Shown piece by piece: positions 33,007-43,241 of a DNA stretch of 64,000 bases. A program made the translations under genes and the position numbers. This DNA comes from Xiphydria camelus (lineage: Eukaryota > Arthropoda > Insecta > Hymenoptera > Xiphydriidae): contig OY783193.1 in NCBI GenBank assembly GCA_963678675.1, positions 3,107,501-3,171,500 on the forward strand, given 5' to 3'. How positions within the stretch are numbered: the stretch's first letter is position 1; every line of letters starts with the position of its first letter. The notes beneath the pieces were generated by a model that was not told the DNA's origin, did not search any database, and saw only the letters and a program-made list of their open reading frames with translations.

Positions 33007-33868
33007 CAGGGTGACATTTTGAAAACTTGCCACCCCAATATCTCAGAAGGTTACAGAGATTTTCTAAAAAAAAATTACGGTTTCGGCAGTGGAGAGGGGG
33101 AACCAAAATGACATAATCGGAGACGCACCCCCTCCAACCGTCTTAGGGGTAGTCCCCCCAACTTTGTAATCTTAAATAGCAACCCCCCCCCCCCCCATGT
33201 GTGATACAGCGTTGGAAAGCTCTTTAAAAATGCTTTACAACAACACCAAATTTTGGTACCTTTCGATGAGTAGTTTTTGCGCAAATCGAGAAAGAAACTG
33301 CTAGAAGTAAGTTTTGTCAATTTATTTATTAAAGGTCAATTGCGTTACGTTAAATTTTCGAAATGATTTCCATTGCTTTTTCGGACTTTTTCAAGTGTTG
33401 AAATTTTGCGACATTCTTGCATAATTCTCTGTTTCAGTTGGTTAATGCTTGCTGGTTGAGTTTGAAAAACAACAGATTTCGGATGTCCCCATAAGAAGAA
33501 ATCGCAGGGAGTAAGATCAGATAATGGAAGTCACTTCGAAAATGTATTGTAACATAATTGACCTGTAATAAATACATTGACAAAACTTACTTCCGGCAGT
33601 TTCTTTCTCGATTTGCGCGAAAACTACTCATCGAAAGGTACCAAAATTTGGTGTTGCTGTAAAGCATTTTTAAAGAGCTTTCCAACGCTGTATCACACAC
33701 ATGGGGGGTTGCTATTTAAGATTACAAAGCTGGGGGGGAGTGGGTGCGTCTCCGATTATGTCATTTTGGTTCCCCCTCTCCACTGCCGAAACCGTATTTT
33801 TGTTTTTTTAGAAAATCTCTGTAACTTTCTGAGATATTGGGGTGGCAAGTTATCGAAATGTCACCCTG
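33007..33868 (-). mobile_element. Internally deleted Tc1/mariner-type transposon, about 310-bp TIRs
   Basis: CAGGGTGACATTT at 33007 and its reverse complement ending at 33868 begin inverted repeats that pair for roughly 310 bp each (through about 33340 and from about 33555), differing by scattered substitutions and C-run length. Both outer ends read TATA, consistent with a TA target duplication. Between the repeats is a remnant minus-strand transposase C-terminus ending in its stop codon. The rest of the gene is gone, so the copy is non-autonomous and could move only in trans. Confidence 0.85.
33345..33521 (-). pseudogene. Transposase C-terminal remnant (DDE/D, Tc1/mariner-like)
   Basis: The minus strand encodes 58 residues then TAA at 33345-33347. 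It opens with SDLTPCDFFLWG, the block following the third catalytic acidic residue in many insect Tc1/mariner-like transposases (SPDLxPxDFFLWG, with D as the catalytic position in D,D34D-type enzymes). It continues with a QPASINQLKQRI segment, also typical (xPxTxxxLKxRI). There is no start and no upstream two-thirds, including the DNA-binding domain and first two catalytic residues. The fragment lies exactly between the terminal repeats, so the 3' end of the gene and the element edge are preserved. Confidence 0.75.
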
Positions 33869-34184
33869 TATACCGCGCGATAACATCGTGGCTTCAAATC
33901 CTCTTTTTTCGGACTTCGCCCGCACAATAGTAGGAATACGGGATCTCAAATGCAGTGGTCGGCTTTGTATGATCCACTTTTCGCGGAGCGGCTACCCTTT
34001 TCATTTCCTTCCTATTCGTCGCGACGTGTGTGCCATTCACTGGGACAAATTTAATAAACCGAGGAAAGTTGAGTCCACCGCTCATACATATATTCGCCTC
34101 TCCGCGACGTCCTCGCGGATGGCTCGATTAAATCAGCGCGCTGCGATCAAATTGCGCTATCCGTTCCCTTTCGCGCGACGCGTT

Positions 34185-34320
34185 ACACCGAGGAGAAAGG
34201 TCCAGTTGAATACGAACGTAATGGAAAAATGTATCCATGGATATAAATAGGAATTTACTCACATCGAACAGAAGCCTACTTCAATTAGACAGATGTTTCG
34301 CGTGTCTTTTTAATCTGACA
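34185..34320. mobile_element. MITE, GGTCYAGTTGAATACGAAC family, copy 3 (left half)
   Basis: Starts ACACCGAGGAGAAAGGTCCA-GTTGAATACGAACG. It continues with ATAAATAGGAATTTACTCACATCG and an AGACAGATGTT segment like copies at 7106, 18453 and 62431. The right half is missing where the next MITE begins. Confidence 0.7.
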
Positions 34321-34327
34321 TACTTGT

Positions 34328-34497
34328 ACGCGGTAAAAAAAGTAGCGTTAATTTTTAACACTATTTCGCGAGAGAGAGAGAGAGAGAGAGAGATCGGACC
34401 TATATTATGTACCACATCTGGTGTCATTCAGTCTTAATTCCATTGTTCCATCTAACACCAAAAGTGGTCTACGTATACATATGTATAGAGGCCCACA
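34328..34497. mobile_element. MITE, CGGTAAAAAAGTAGxGT..GGTGTCATTCAGTCTTA family, copy 1
   Basis: CGCGGTAAAAAAAGTAGCGT and TGGTGTCATTCAGTCTTA..TAACACCAAAAGTGGTC match 47538-47625 and the outer element at 61319. It contains a GA microsatellite. It truncates or interrupts the preceding MITE. Confidence 0.65.
34369..34393. repeat. (GA)n microsatellite
   Basis: About 24 bases of GA repeat inside the MITE at 34328. Confidence 0.9.
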
Positions 34498-34502
34498 CCG
34501 CA

Positions 34503-34714
34503 CACCGAAGGAAATAAATGTGGCTATGACGACTATTTTGAACTCAACTGCTCTAGTTTGGTGATCAGTACAAGTTTTTATACTCGTCGCAACTATTTTC
34601 AGTTGCCGGAATAAAAGAATCGTTGCGATAATTATATGAAACTGGTGCTGATTTCAAAACTGGAGCAGTTGAGTCCAAAATAGTTGTCAAAACTACTTCT
34701 TTTTTCTCTCGGTG
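34503..34714. mobile_element. Palindromic MITE, CACCGARRG ends
   Basis: Starts CACCGAAGGAAATAAATG and ends TTCTTTTTTCTCTCGGTG. The arms pair through GACTATTTTGAACTCAACTG versus CAGTTGAGTCCAAAATAGTT and CTCTAGTTTGG versus AAAACTGGAG. No coding frame. Confidence 0.8.
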
Positions 34715-34724
34715 CAGAATTGTT

Positions 34725-34854
34725 TACCGTGTAATTATTCTAACCAGAAAATGTTCAGTCCAACCAAACAGATGGAGGTTCCGTATTTCACCAAACAGTT
34801 TGGTCGTGGCCTCCAAGACTTTGATTCGATTGACCAAGTTGCTTTTCTCAGTGT
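34725..34854. mobile_element. MITE, GTTCAGTCxx..CTCAGTGT family, copy 2 (right part)
   Basis: Shares AATTATTCTAACCAGAAAATG, CAGATGGAGG, CACCAAACAGTTTGGTC and the TTTTCTCAGTGT end with copies at 32053 and 42287. The left half is absent. It is the last of four abutting elements. Confidence 0.7.
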
Positions 34855-37319
34855 GTCATCTCTATATCGGTCATCGTGAATTGTGTGTGCAGTACGTATT
34901 ATTTTTTTCTGGAGCAACGAGGCGCGTACTCGGGCTGATTTCGCGGTCACGCTTTATCCGCCGCGTGATCACCGCGAAGCGACGCTTTTTCTTCTTATTA
35001 TTACGTACCGATTTCTTGGCACGCTCTCGTTGCAGCAGTGCCAACGGCGCGCCGATAAATTTCGCCGCGTGTTTACAACGCCTCGCGACCGTCGCCGTGC
35101 GAAGAGACGACGGCGAATCGAGTTTTAAGAATATCCGACGGTTTGAGTCATGCAGAGAGACGAACGATAACCATCCCCCGTTTCTGTGATATCTCGACCG
35201 TTTCTATCGTATGAATCCCACTTTATCTCTAATTTCGCGCATTTTATTTATCACTGTTTCACTGTTTATTTGTTATACCTACTCGTAATATCCATTTCTA
35301 TTACGATACCTTCTATATCCGTGTCGTTACGGGTAGACTCTGTACACACGTACGCGTTTTAAACTGTACAAATTAATATTCTAACTTTGATATCCTAATT
35401 CTAATCTCCTCTCTTCCACCCCCCCGTGCACCATTAACGCGATTACCACTAGGGCTAGCGCATACATACAACTTTTACATCGACTAAACAGAATAGTTCC
35501 GTGAGATTCAAATACTTCAAAATGACAGTTTCCCCCTTGAAAGTAAATACGAATCGTCAATTCGAAATTGAATGCCCAAATTTCCGCGTTACGTCGTTGA
35601 GCTATTTTTTTTATACGAAAGAATCGGCAGGGTTTTCAAATTGAAATATAGCTGCCGGGATAGCGTCGCGATATCGCCGCGGGAATTTTCGGAGCTCGGG
35701 CGGGTCGAGAAAGCGAGCGGGACAATGAAATGCAAATTTTTTCCGATCTTTCTCCTTTTACTTTTTTTCTTATCGCTCCAACTCGATGCTCCGGATTCCT
35801 CCTCCCGAGCAGAGACGCGGGAGGTTCATCCCCTCCATCTACCCACCTTTCATCTGACTCGCGCACAATGACTCGACGAACTATAGATCTATATACAGTT
35901 GCGCTGCAAAAAGGGACCGCGGACGCGCGTCCCCCCATCGAGATTGGCGGGTCCTCGTGCCGAGCGATCCTCGGGACGACGTAACGGAGCTCCACCTCAA
36001 CGCGCGCGGGCACCGGAAGTTGGGAAGCGCGTACTCCGAGCGACGAGACACCTACATATCTGCAATTTTCTTCTTGTCTCCTCGCGCGTTGAAATTATCG
36101 CGAAATCGAAGGAGCGTGAAATACTGTTCGCGAGAAGATTTCAAACGAGGGTAAAATACCTCCTCCCTTTGGAACTCGCTTCCGGCTGTTATTAGGGAAA
36201 CTCGTTGAAATCGCGAAAACCGACTGCAAATCCGCGAACGCGAAGAATTTGAACCTTCGAGGGCTTCTCCACCGACGGGGGCTGCCTATTTTCGAGACGT
36301 ATTACGTATATTATCGACGCTATTCTCTCGAAGATCTTCTCTCTCTCTCGCTTTCCCTCCCTCCCTCTCTCCTCCTTAAGCCTCCACTTCCCGTTCTCGT
36401 CCGCTGCTTCTTACATATTCACCTCCAATCTTCGCGTTACACTTTCCGAGCCGATTTTTCTCGTCGTCCGCTGGGTGGATATAACGCAATTATAATTAAC
36501 GACATTTTCCGGAAACTGCTCGAGAACTCGTCGCGGCGGATATAAGGATCCCGATGATTGGAATTTATGTCGCTTGAGAGCTCGCCTTATTTCGCTGCGA
36601 AAGGTTCTGCGTCGTCGGAATGCATGGGAAATAAAGTAGGTACGTATAGGCGAGTACGCGAGGGGGAAAAAAAAAACGCAGAAATAGTAGCAGCGTCCTC
36701 GAGAACAGAAGGAAACTCACTCTTTCGTGGGGAGGGAGGAAAGCCGTGGAAGTTGGTGCTGAAAGAACGACGCCGGAGCGAGGCAACATTCATGAAGCGT
36801 ATACGGCTCGTCCTTCTGGACTGCCACGGCCATCAAGATTAAACCCTCCGTAGAGGTACTTCCTGCAAGCTCTTCCCTGCCCGTTATCTCGTTGCATTTC
36901 CGCTTTGAAAATTCCATTGCCTGCAGTGGCGACTTTTCTCCGAAATTTTTGTTTTTACGTTTTTACGGGGGGTGAAATGAGAAAAATACTCGCGTATACC
37001 GATCTCAAAATTCTGCCACTGCGAAAAATATCTATTCGACGAAAGGTAACCGTCCCAGAAAGAATTAGTTGGATCTACGGAAAATGAAGGTAAACGCACC
37101 AGTGACCGGACGGTTAAAAGACCAATATCTGGAAACTCGTAAAAATATATGCAGCAATTTTGATTGAGCCTTCTTGCGAGTTTTAAATGGAATTTTTAAT
37201 GGGCGCTCCTAATTTATTAAAGATTCTTTCTCAACAATTAATTTTTTTCATTAAATTCAATGATTTATGTTATACGTTGATATTTCGAGACGTGTTCCCT
37301 GCTAATGGTGCTTCAACCT
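34855..37319. other. No gene seen
   Basis: 2.4 kb with CpG-rich patches (34900-35180, 35660-36060), CT-rich sequence at 36336-36390 and many overlapping frames of 60-129 codons on both strands. No recognised domain, RNA gene or repeat end pair. Confidence 0.4.
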
Positions 37320-37789
37320 TACTTGCGGGGTCGCGAGTCATTATCAATTTATATCAATAAAATTTGTTGATACACCAATTTGAAATCTCTTCCTTACAAT
37401 CATGTGGAATATGTATGTGTTATCAATGAAGAAATATCTAATTAACATGAACAAAGGTCCGATTGATGTGAATTGATAATTGAAGAGTATATCTTCTAAT
37501 TAGTCCATGTGCCATATTTGCAAAAATATATATTTTGCTTGAAAACAGTCGTAAGTGCAAACCCCAATGCATCTGAAAAGGTTCTATGTGCAAAAGCATA
37601 CGTAGAGGCTTAAAACTCCAAAATCTACAAGACATGCTCGACTATATTCCTTTCAAGCATTTGCCTGCTTTTGTCGATTTTCCTAACTTTAGCTTTTCGG
37701 CACTTAGACTAATTAGAAGTTACACTCTTCAATTACTTGCGACCCTGCAAGTAATTTTTAGTAGATCAAACTAATTCTCTTTCTCCGTG
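37320..37789. mobile_element. Complex palindromic element, CACGGAGAA end
   Basis: The right end TTCTCTTTCTCCGTG and TTACTTGCGACCCTGCAAGT mirror the left ACTTGCGGGGTCGCGAGT. Inside, ATTGAAGAGTATATCTTCTA faces TAGAAGTTACACTCTTCAAT and AAAGCATACGTAGAGG lies near the centre. The GGGGTCGCGAGTxATTAT stretch and TTCCTTxCAATCA are shared with 52731-52965. The left terminus is not certain. Confidence 0.6.
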
Positions 37790-37794
37790 CTGTA

Positions 37795-37985
37795 TCCCGA
37801 CAGCTGTGAATACTCATACAGCAGATTTTACTCAGAGTTCTTACCAGTGACACTTCCTGTATATGTGTATCCTTAATTAATTGAAGATTCTTTTCCGTCG
37901 ATTATTCCTTTTCGTCCCATGCAATAATTTGAATTATACTCAAATTTGCCCGACTACCGGGACCTGTCCCCTGCTATCGGGACAG
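37795..37985 (-). mobile_element. MITE, empty copy of the element interrupted at 43127-44092
   Basis: CAGCAGATTTTACTCAGAGT, CAGTGACACTTCCTGTATAT and GCAATAATTTGAATTATAC occur here in the opposite orientation to the halves at 43993-44042 and 43160-43185. The ends carry CCCGACAGC and CTATCGGGACAG. Because no insertion is present, this copy shows what the other looked like before the transposon entered. Confidence 0.75.
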
Positions 37986-38041
37986 TTACCGCAGAGTCGG
38001 ATAAAACTCTAGACCGCAGCGATTTTGCCAAATATAATACG

Positions 38042-38200
38042 TATCGTCGCCCTAATAAGAAAAGTACCTAACTCCAGTTTTTGGCCAAAATTTAATTTTG
38101 CTGCCATCTATTAGAATAACGTCTAAATAAGCGGTTTTCCTTCTCTCCTGTAAAACTTTCTGAAACACAGTTAGGCACTTTTCTTATTAGGGCGACGATA
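38042..38200. mobile_element. 159-bp MITE, TATCGTCGCCCTAATAAG ends
   Basis: TATCGTCGCCCTAATAAGAA..AGTACCTAACT is mirrored by AGTTAGGCACT..TTCTTATTAGGGCGACGATA. The outer 24 bases are perfect inverted repeats. TA at each end is a plausible target duplication. High end identity suggests fairly recent activity. Confidence 0.85.
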
Positions 38201-39682
38201 TACCGATCCACCGCTCGGTCATCGTGTTCACACAGAAATTTTCGTGTGCACGTATAGCGACCTCGAAACGCTCGCGCGAGCGTATTTACTTCGACTGCGG
38301 CCCGCACTACCACGGGTACATAAATACCTGCGCACACATGCATACGTACGTCCATAGGTACAATGCGGGGACATCAAAGCGAGGGCGGTTGCTGTACGGT
38401 ATATACGAGTGGGTATCTCGTATGAGATAAACAGTCGCTGGGAAGGCTAGGCGCGTTAATCACTGCCGGGTAGTCTGCCCTCGCAGTTGCAGTTGACAGT
38501 TTAATATGGCGAGTAGAACGTGAACCATATTACATCCTTTTTCCAGCAGGCGCGAGACCGAGCCTCGTCCTTTTCCAATAGTCAGGCGTCCTGTGCGCAT
38601 ATTCTATTCTGGACCGTAACTCACCACTGTACCCTCCTTATCATTAGATACGATGTGTACAACCCCTGTAGGGCTCGAGTGTACATCCTGTGCGGATTAG
38701 CAATATATGCATACGTATCCCTGGGCATCGATTCAACCGCCCTCCCCTCACCCCCACGTCCAATCCGTAAATTATTATTACCGTCAATTATATTCCATCG
38801 TAATCGGGTAGTCCTCGAAATTGTTTCATAATTAATCTTCGGATTAATCGTTATCCACCGATCAGTCCCGATCGATATGCGCGAGTTTCGCTTGACGCGA
38901 ATCACGCGCGACGATTGGCAGTTTACTGAAATCGGGGGTAGCTGAATTGTATCTCGTCTGGGGCGCTGTCACGAATCTCTGTAGAGGCGTCTCGAAAAAT
39001 AACGAGATAGAAGCGCAGAGTGAAATACGATGTCGGCCGATCGGAAAAGCGTGGCGAGAAAAATTGGGTCAAAGTGTCACATCGAGAAAAAAAGGGCCGG
39101 CAACCCTAGCACTTTCTCTTTAAAGACTGCAGGCACGCGTGCCCTCGTCCTTCGCGTGAAATAGCCCGTCAGATGAAACGCTGCCTGCCGTCGATAAATC
39201 ATTTCTATAAAGTCTCATCGAGAGGAGAAACATTCGAGCGGAGCCGCCCCATATAGGCACGTAAGCTCTCCCCCGACAGGCCTCTCGACTGCCGCTTTAA
39301 CCCATCACACCGTACATAATACGCGGGCTTTCATTTTGCCCCGCCGCCGATTTCCGCCGCAGAGTAATATCGCGAGAGAGAATAGCACGCGCGTGTCAGC
39401 AGCCGCTGCTCGCACGGCGAGCCAGCAATCAGTTTCGCGCTTATTCGCGGAGCCCTTTAGGTATACCAATTGCCACCAATTTCCATGCAACTGCAAACGC
39501 AGGTCGACTCGTTGGTACGAACCAGGTGAAAGGTACACGGGTGGGGTGAATTCTTTGTCGTCGGGGATCAGAGGGAATGCTTTTAGCCGGTAATAATATG
39601 CACCGACGTGGCTACTTCGACACACTACACGCTCGGCACGCGCTCCAATTCGCGCGGTGACCCATGCGTTTCACGCGAGCCC
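38201..39682. other. No gene seen
   Basis: Mixed CpG-rich DNA; frames up to 106 codons lie antisense to one another. No supported exon or repeat. Confidence 0.4.
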
Positions 39683-40757
39683 TTAAGAGGCCGACACACC
39701 CCGTCTGGAAATGTAAAGCTATATTTTCAATATGGTGCATAAGAACCTTTTGCATTTTCGCCACCACACTTAAAAAACATAAATCTAGAGCCCTATGGAA
39801 AAAAAAAATATAATAATAATAAATTTCTGATTTTGCCGATTGATTACGACAAAAAAATTAATTTTTTTTCTATAGGGCCCTAGATTTAGGTTTTTTAAGT
39901 GTGGTGGCGAAAATATGAAAGGTTCTTATGCACCATCTTGGAAATATTGCTTTACAGCCGCGACAATTTTCGGGCATTTTTGTCGCAGCTGTAAAGTAAT
40001 ATTTCCAACATGGTGCATAAGAACCTTTCGTATTTTCGCCACCACACTTAAAAAACATAAATCTAGGGCCCTATAGAAAAAAAAATAAATTTTGTTGTTG
40101 TAATCAATCGGCAAAATCAGAAATTTATTATTTATTTATTTTTTTTTCTATAGGGCTCTAGATTTATGTTTTTTAAGTGTGGTGGCGAAAATGCAAAAGG
40201 TTCTTATGCACCATGTTGAAAATATAGCTTTACATTCCTCCATCACACCAATCATCTGACATCAAAAAATGAAATAAATTACGTTTTCGTATCGTATTGT
40301 CTAGTCCTTAATCGAAGGATTTCATAAAATATTATTTTTTGAAAAAATGGTCGGCGATCGAAAGTGAAAGTCTAAATTTCGGTGAAAAATCACTTAATTT
40401 TCCTTGATATAAAAAAGTATGCATCGAAAAAAAAAATCCTTCGATTAAGGACTGCCTTTTGATATAAAAAAAAAAGTATGCAAAATTTCAAGCAAATCGG
40501 TCCACTCGTTTTTGAGATATCGTGGTCACCGATTTTGAAGAAGCCGTTTCGAGAAAAAAAACGCGTCTAACTCCGTTATACTTGCGTCGCGCGGCTCGCA
40601 CAACGTAACTATAAAAACGGCCGTAACTCGCTCAATTTTGAACGGATCGACTTGACATTTTCGGAGAATATATTTGAAAGGTTATACTTTAAAAATCCGT
40701 CGAAAACGAAAAATCGATTTTTTTCGAAAATTCTGACTAGATGTAACCCCCCCTTAA
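39683..40757. mobile_element. TTAA-bounded element containing a double palindrome
   Basis: TTAA at 39683-39686 and 40754-40757 bounds about 1.07 kb whose right end (CCCCCCC before TTAA, preceded by GATGTAA) matches, in reverse, the left end of the element at 1328. The left part is the 532-bp palindrome. The right part holds an inverted pair TAGTCCTTAATCGAAGGATT / AATCCTTCGATTAAGGACTG at 40302 and 40436 and a direct repeat GATATAAAAAAGTATGC. The palindrome may be a separate insertion. Boundaries are inferred from TTAA and end similarity. Confidence 0.45.
39708..40239. repeat. 532-bp palindrome built of four alternating units
   Basis: The outer ends GGAATGTAAAGCTATA / TATAGCTTTACATTCC pair (one base differs). 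Within, a unit carrying TGGTGCATAAGAACCTTT, CGCCACCACACTTAAAAAAC and ATAAATCTAGxGCCCTAT appears four times in alternating orientation: 39720-39800 (+), 39870-39958 (-), 39985-40075 (+), 40145-40232 (-). Each half is a hairpin and the two halves are also mirror images about a centre near 39974 (GACAATTTTCGGGCATTTTTGTC). Confidence 0.9.
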
Positions 40758-41419
40758 CTGATTTTCCACGTGGCGTGATCCGGAAACGACCTCGCATTCC
40801 CCGATGTAGTCGGCCTACAATGGAAAACGCGGAGCAGTCGAACCCTCGCCGGGCACGAACGAATCCTCTCGCGATCGCGCCTTCCCTTGCAGAAGTTTCA
40901 ATCAATCTCCATTAAAAGTCGAGCGTCCGAGGAGAAACTGGAGCGGTGGATGAGAGCAGATTAGCTAATAAGGAACTTGACTTCTCATCGCGCCGACGGT
41001 CGAGCGTCGGACGTCGTTAGTCTTCAATTTGTCAAAACATTTCTACCGCCGGTATGGAAGGCGGTACCCGATCCGCCACCCTCCTCCTGCCTCCCGTTCA
41101 CTCCTCTACACCCCCGTCTTTTTTTGCCGCGTTATTAATCTCTGAGAAATCTCGAAAACTCTCTGATTAAGTAGGTTGGATTGCGTTGATCGGCAAACAC
41201 ACGTACGGTGATAAAAAAATGTTTTTCGATCAATCAAATATTGCCAGCTGACTCTCACATACGTGTATACAGTTGGCTCGAATGATACTTTTATCGGAGT
41301 GAAAGTTAACTCAATCGAACGATGTAATTGTCAGTAAAAATTGAAGTTATTGAAAATTTCATTCATTCGGAAGGAAATGTCGATGGAACATTGGAGTGTG
41401 TCGATCATTTTATGGGGAG
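40758..41419. other. No gene seen
   Basis: Short opposing frames near 40609-40915 and mixed DNA; nothing supported. Confidence 0.4.
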
Positions 41420-41650
41420 AAAGTACTTTTTTCGTACACAAAATCACTCTGATATCGTGTATTTCCTTTTTGCGCAGCCGATCCGATAAACGTGGTTTTC
41501 ATAATCAGCGCGAAAAGATACACAAGATATGTGTGGCGGTCGAGATCTACTATCCTATCCGATATAAATATTTTTTCGTGCTGATTCCGAAAATCTTTGA
41601 TTATTTGAGGAAATTTCAAAGGAACATCGAGATATATGAGAGATTTGTCG
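41420..41650 (+). repeat. Dispersed repeat, copy C
   Basis: TTTTTTCGTACACAAA, ATATCGTGTATTTCCTTTT, CCGATCCGATAAACGTGGTT and ATAATCAGCGCGAAAAGATAC match the minus strand of 50240-50350. A second segment at 41580 (GATTCCGAAAATCTTTGA, TGAGGAAATTTCAAAGGAAC) matches the region that precedes it in copies A and B, so here the two modules are in swapped order. The 136-codon frame at 41341-41751 crosses this repeat in a different frame from copy A and is not a credible gene. Confidence 0.55.
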
Positions 41651-42286
41651 TGCAAGGCGCGGGGATAATTTTAACGACTTTAATTTTAATTCATCAAACG
41701 GCCGCATTTATTAATTCAGTTAATGGTTACCCTCTCTCTGCGACTGATTAGATATTCTTTTGAATTTATAAACATTTCTTTTTCAAGTCGAGTCAACATT
41801 TTGTGTCGTTGTACTTACGCCTTTGTATAACGAAGGAATTTTCACATTGCCATACTTCGCGAGGAGGGAACGAGAACACGCGTTAAGGATTCCCGTAAAA
41901 TGGCTGCCGGACTCTTCCTCCTCGCGTGTCGTAGAAACGCACGATGATGTCAACCAGCTAGAAATAGACTTCGCGGTGCCTCGTCATTTAACCTCGATTC
42001 GATAAAGCTGCGATAAGTGTCATCCGCCGAGGTTTAGGCGTCCCAGCTGGATTCGTCGAGGTCAGGAAATGCTTTAGTCATTATTCCCCCGGGGTCTCGT
42101 CGCCGGACGGTCTGGCTCTTTTCCACCCTTGCATCGATATCCACTTGGCAGTGGTGACATAACGGTTACACACCACGACGCAACGTTAATCCTGTGACCG
42201 GCAGAAATAATGTTCATTGCGATATAATTATTAACGAAAGGGTTGAAAGGATCTCCGAAAATAAAACATATTCCATATTCTAAAAT
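41651..42286. other. No gene seen
   Basis: Mixed DNA without supported feature. Confidence 0.4.
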
Positions 42287-42536
42287 GAGGCTGAGAAACA
42301 ATTCGGATAAAACGGCAAAATGCATCCCAGTCAAATGCATCTGGTTATTCGAAACAAAATACTGGTCAGTTGAATCAAATATCAAGTTATTCCAACCAAA
42401 TGCTTCATTATTGTAACCAAAAAGTGGTCAGTCTAAAATCAAACACAGATGGAGGATCCATATTTCACCAAACAGTTTAGTCATCGTCTCCAAGATTTCG
42501 GTTGGACTGACTGAACTTCTTTCTTTTTTTCAATGC
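42287..42536. mobile_element. MITE, GTGGTCAGTC family, copy 3
   Basis: Starts near GGCTGAGAAACAATT and ends TTCTTTTTTTCAATGCA. The interior CATCTGGTTATTCG, AACCAAAAAGTGGTCAGTC, CAGATGGAGGATCCATATTT and ATCGTCTCCAAGATTT match copies at 32053 and 34725. Confidence 0.75.
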
Positions 42537-43126
42537 ACCCTCCAAAATAATCGATGGCAACTAGCGAAAGTTGGCAAGCAAAAATCGACGGATATTTTCC
42601 CTACCGCCACAAATGTATCCCCGAGAAACCCTCCCCTCCGAAAGCCGCTATCCGAACATCGCCATTTCGCGCAGTCGGAGCCAAACGATCGCCCGAATGG
42701 AAACCCATTCGGCATCCCGAAATCCAAACGAGAGGCACACCGGGTGGGGGTCCAGCTGAGAGGGAGCTGCCGGAGGACCGCGGAGGACGCAGGACGCGGC
42801 GGCGGGAAGGCGGCGAAAGAGGGTGCACCGTGGGAGTGATCAATACTCCTCCCCCGTTCCCTGTACCACCCCTATCATGGGAGTAACAAAGACGGACGGA
42901 CCTCGAGGAAAACCGGATGTTGAAAAAGAGACCGGTATCGAAGCGCCCCGCGCGCTCCTCATTAAATTTCGGATTGTGTATCGCCGCGGAGATTTCGCTT
43001 CCGCGTCCATCGCCCGCGTGTTTCCGCTCAAGCGGTAAAGGCACGCGGTTCGGATTTTTGAAAGGGGCAATTTTCCATTGCTGAATGCAAATGTGTCGGG
43101 AATGATAATGTGGAAGTGTACCTAAT
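42537..43126. other. No gene seen
   Basis: CpG-rich; three overlapping open frames (up to 185 codons on the minus strand, 42601-43158) without domains or splice context. Confidence 0.4.
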
Positions 43127-43241
43127 GTTCCAATAGCAGGACATGTCCTGGTAGCCAAAAGTATAATTTAGTATAATTCAAATTATTGAATGGGGTAAAA
43201 AGGAACGACTCTTGCAAAAAAAATCGTCAACCAATTGAGGG

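Noticed and set aside
41341..41751. 136-codon + frame resembling a membrane protein
   Set aside because: It runs through dispersed repeat copy C in a frame different from the conserved one in copies A and B.
43038..43058. AAGGCACGCGGT match to the miR-124 seed region
   Set aside because: Only about 12 bases match and the flanks do not form a precursor hairpin with the expected star arm.
42601..43158. 185-codon minus-strand frame
   Set aside because: GC-rich region where three frames are open on both strands; Arg/Pro/Gly rich with no motif.
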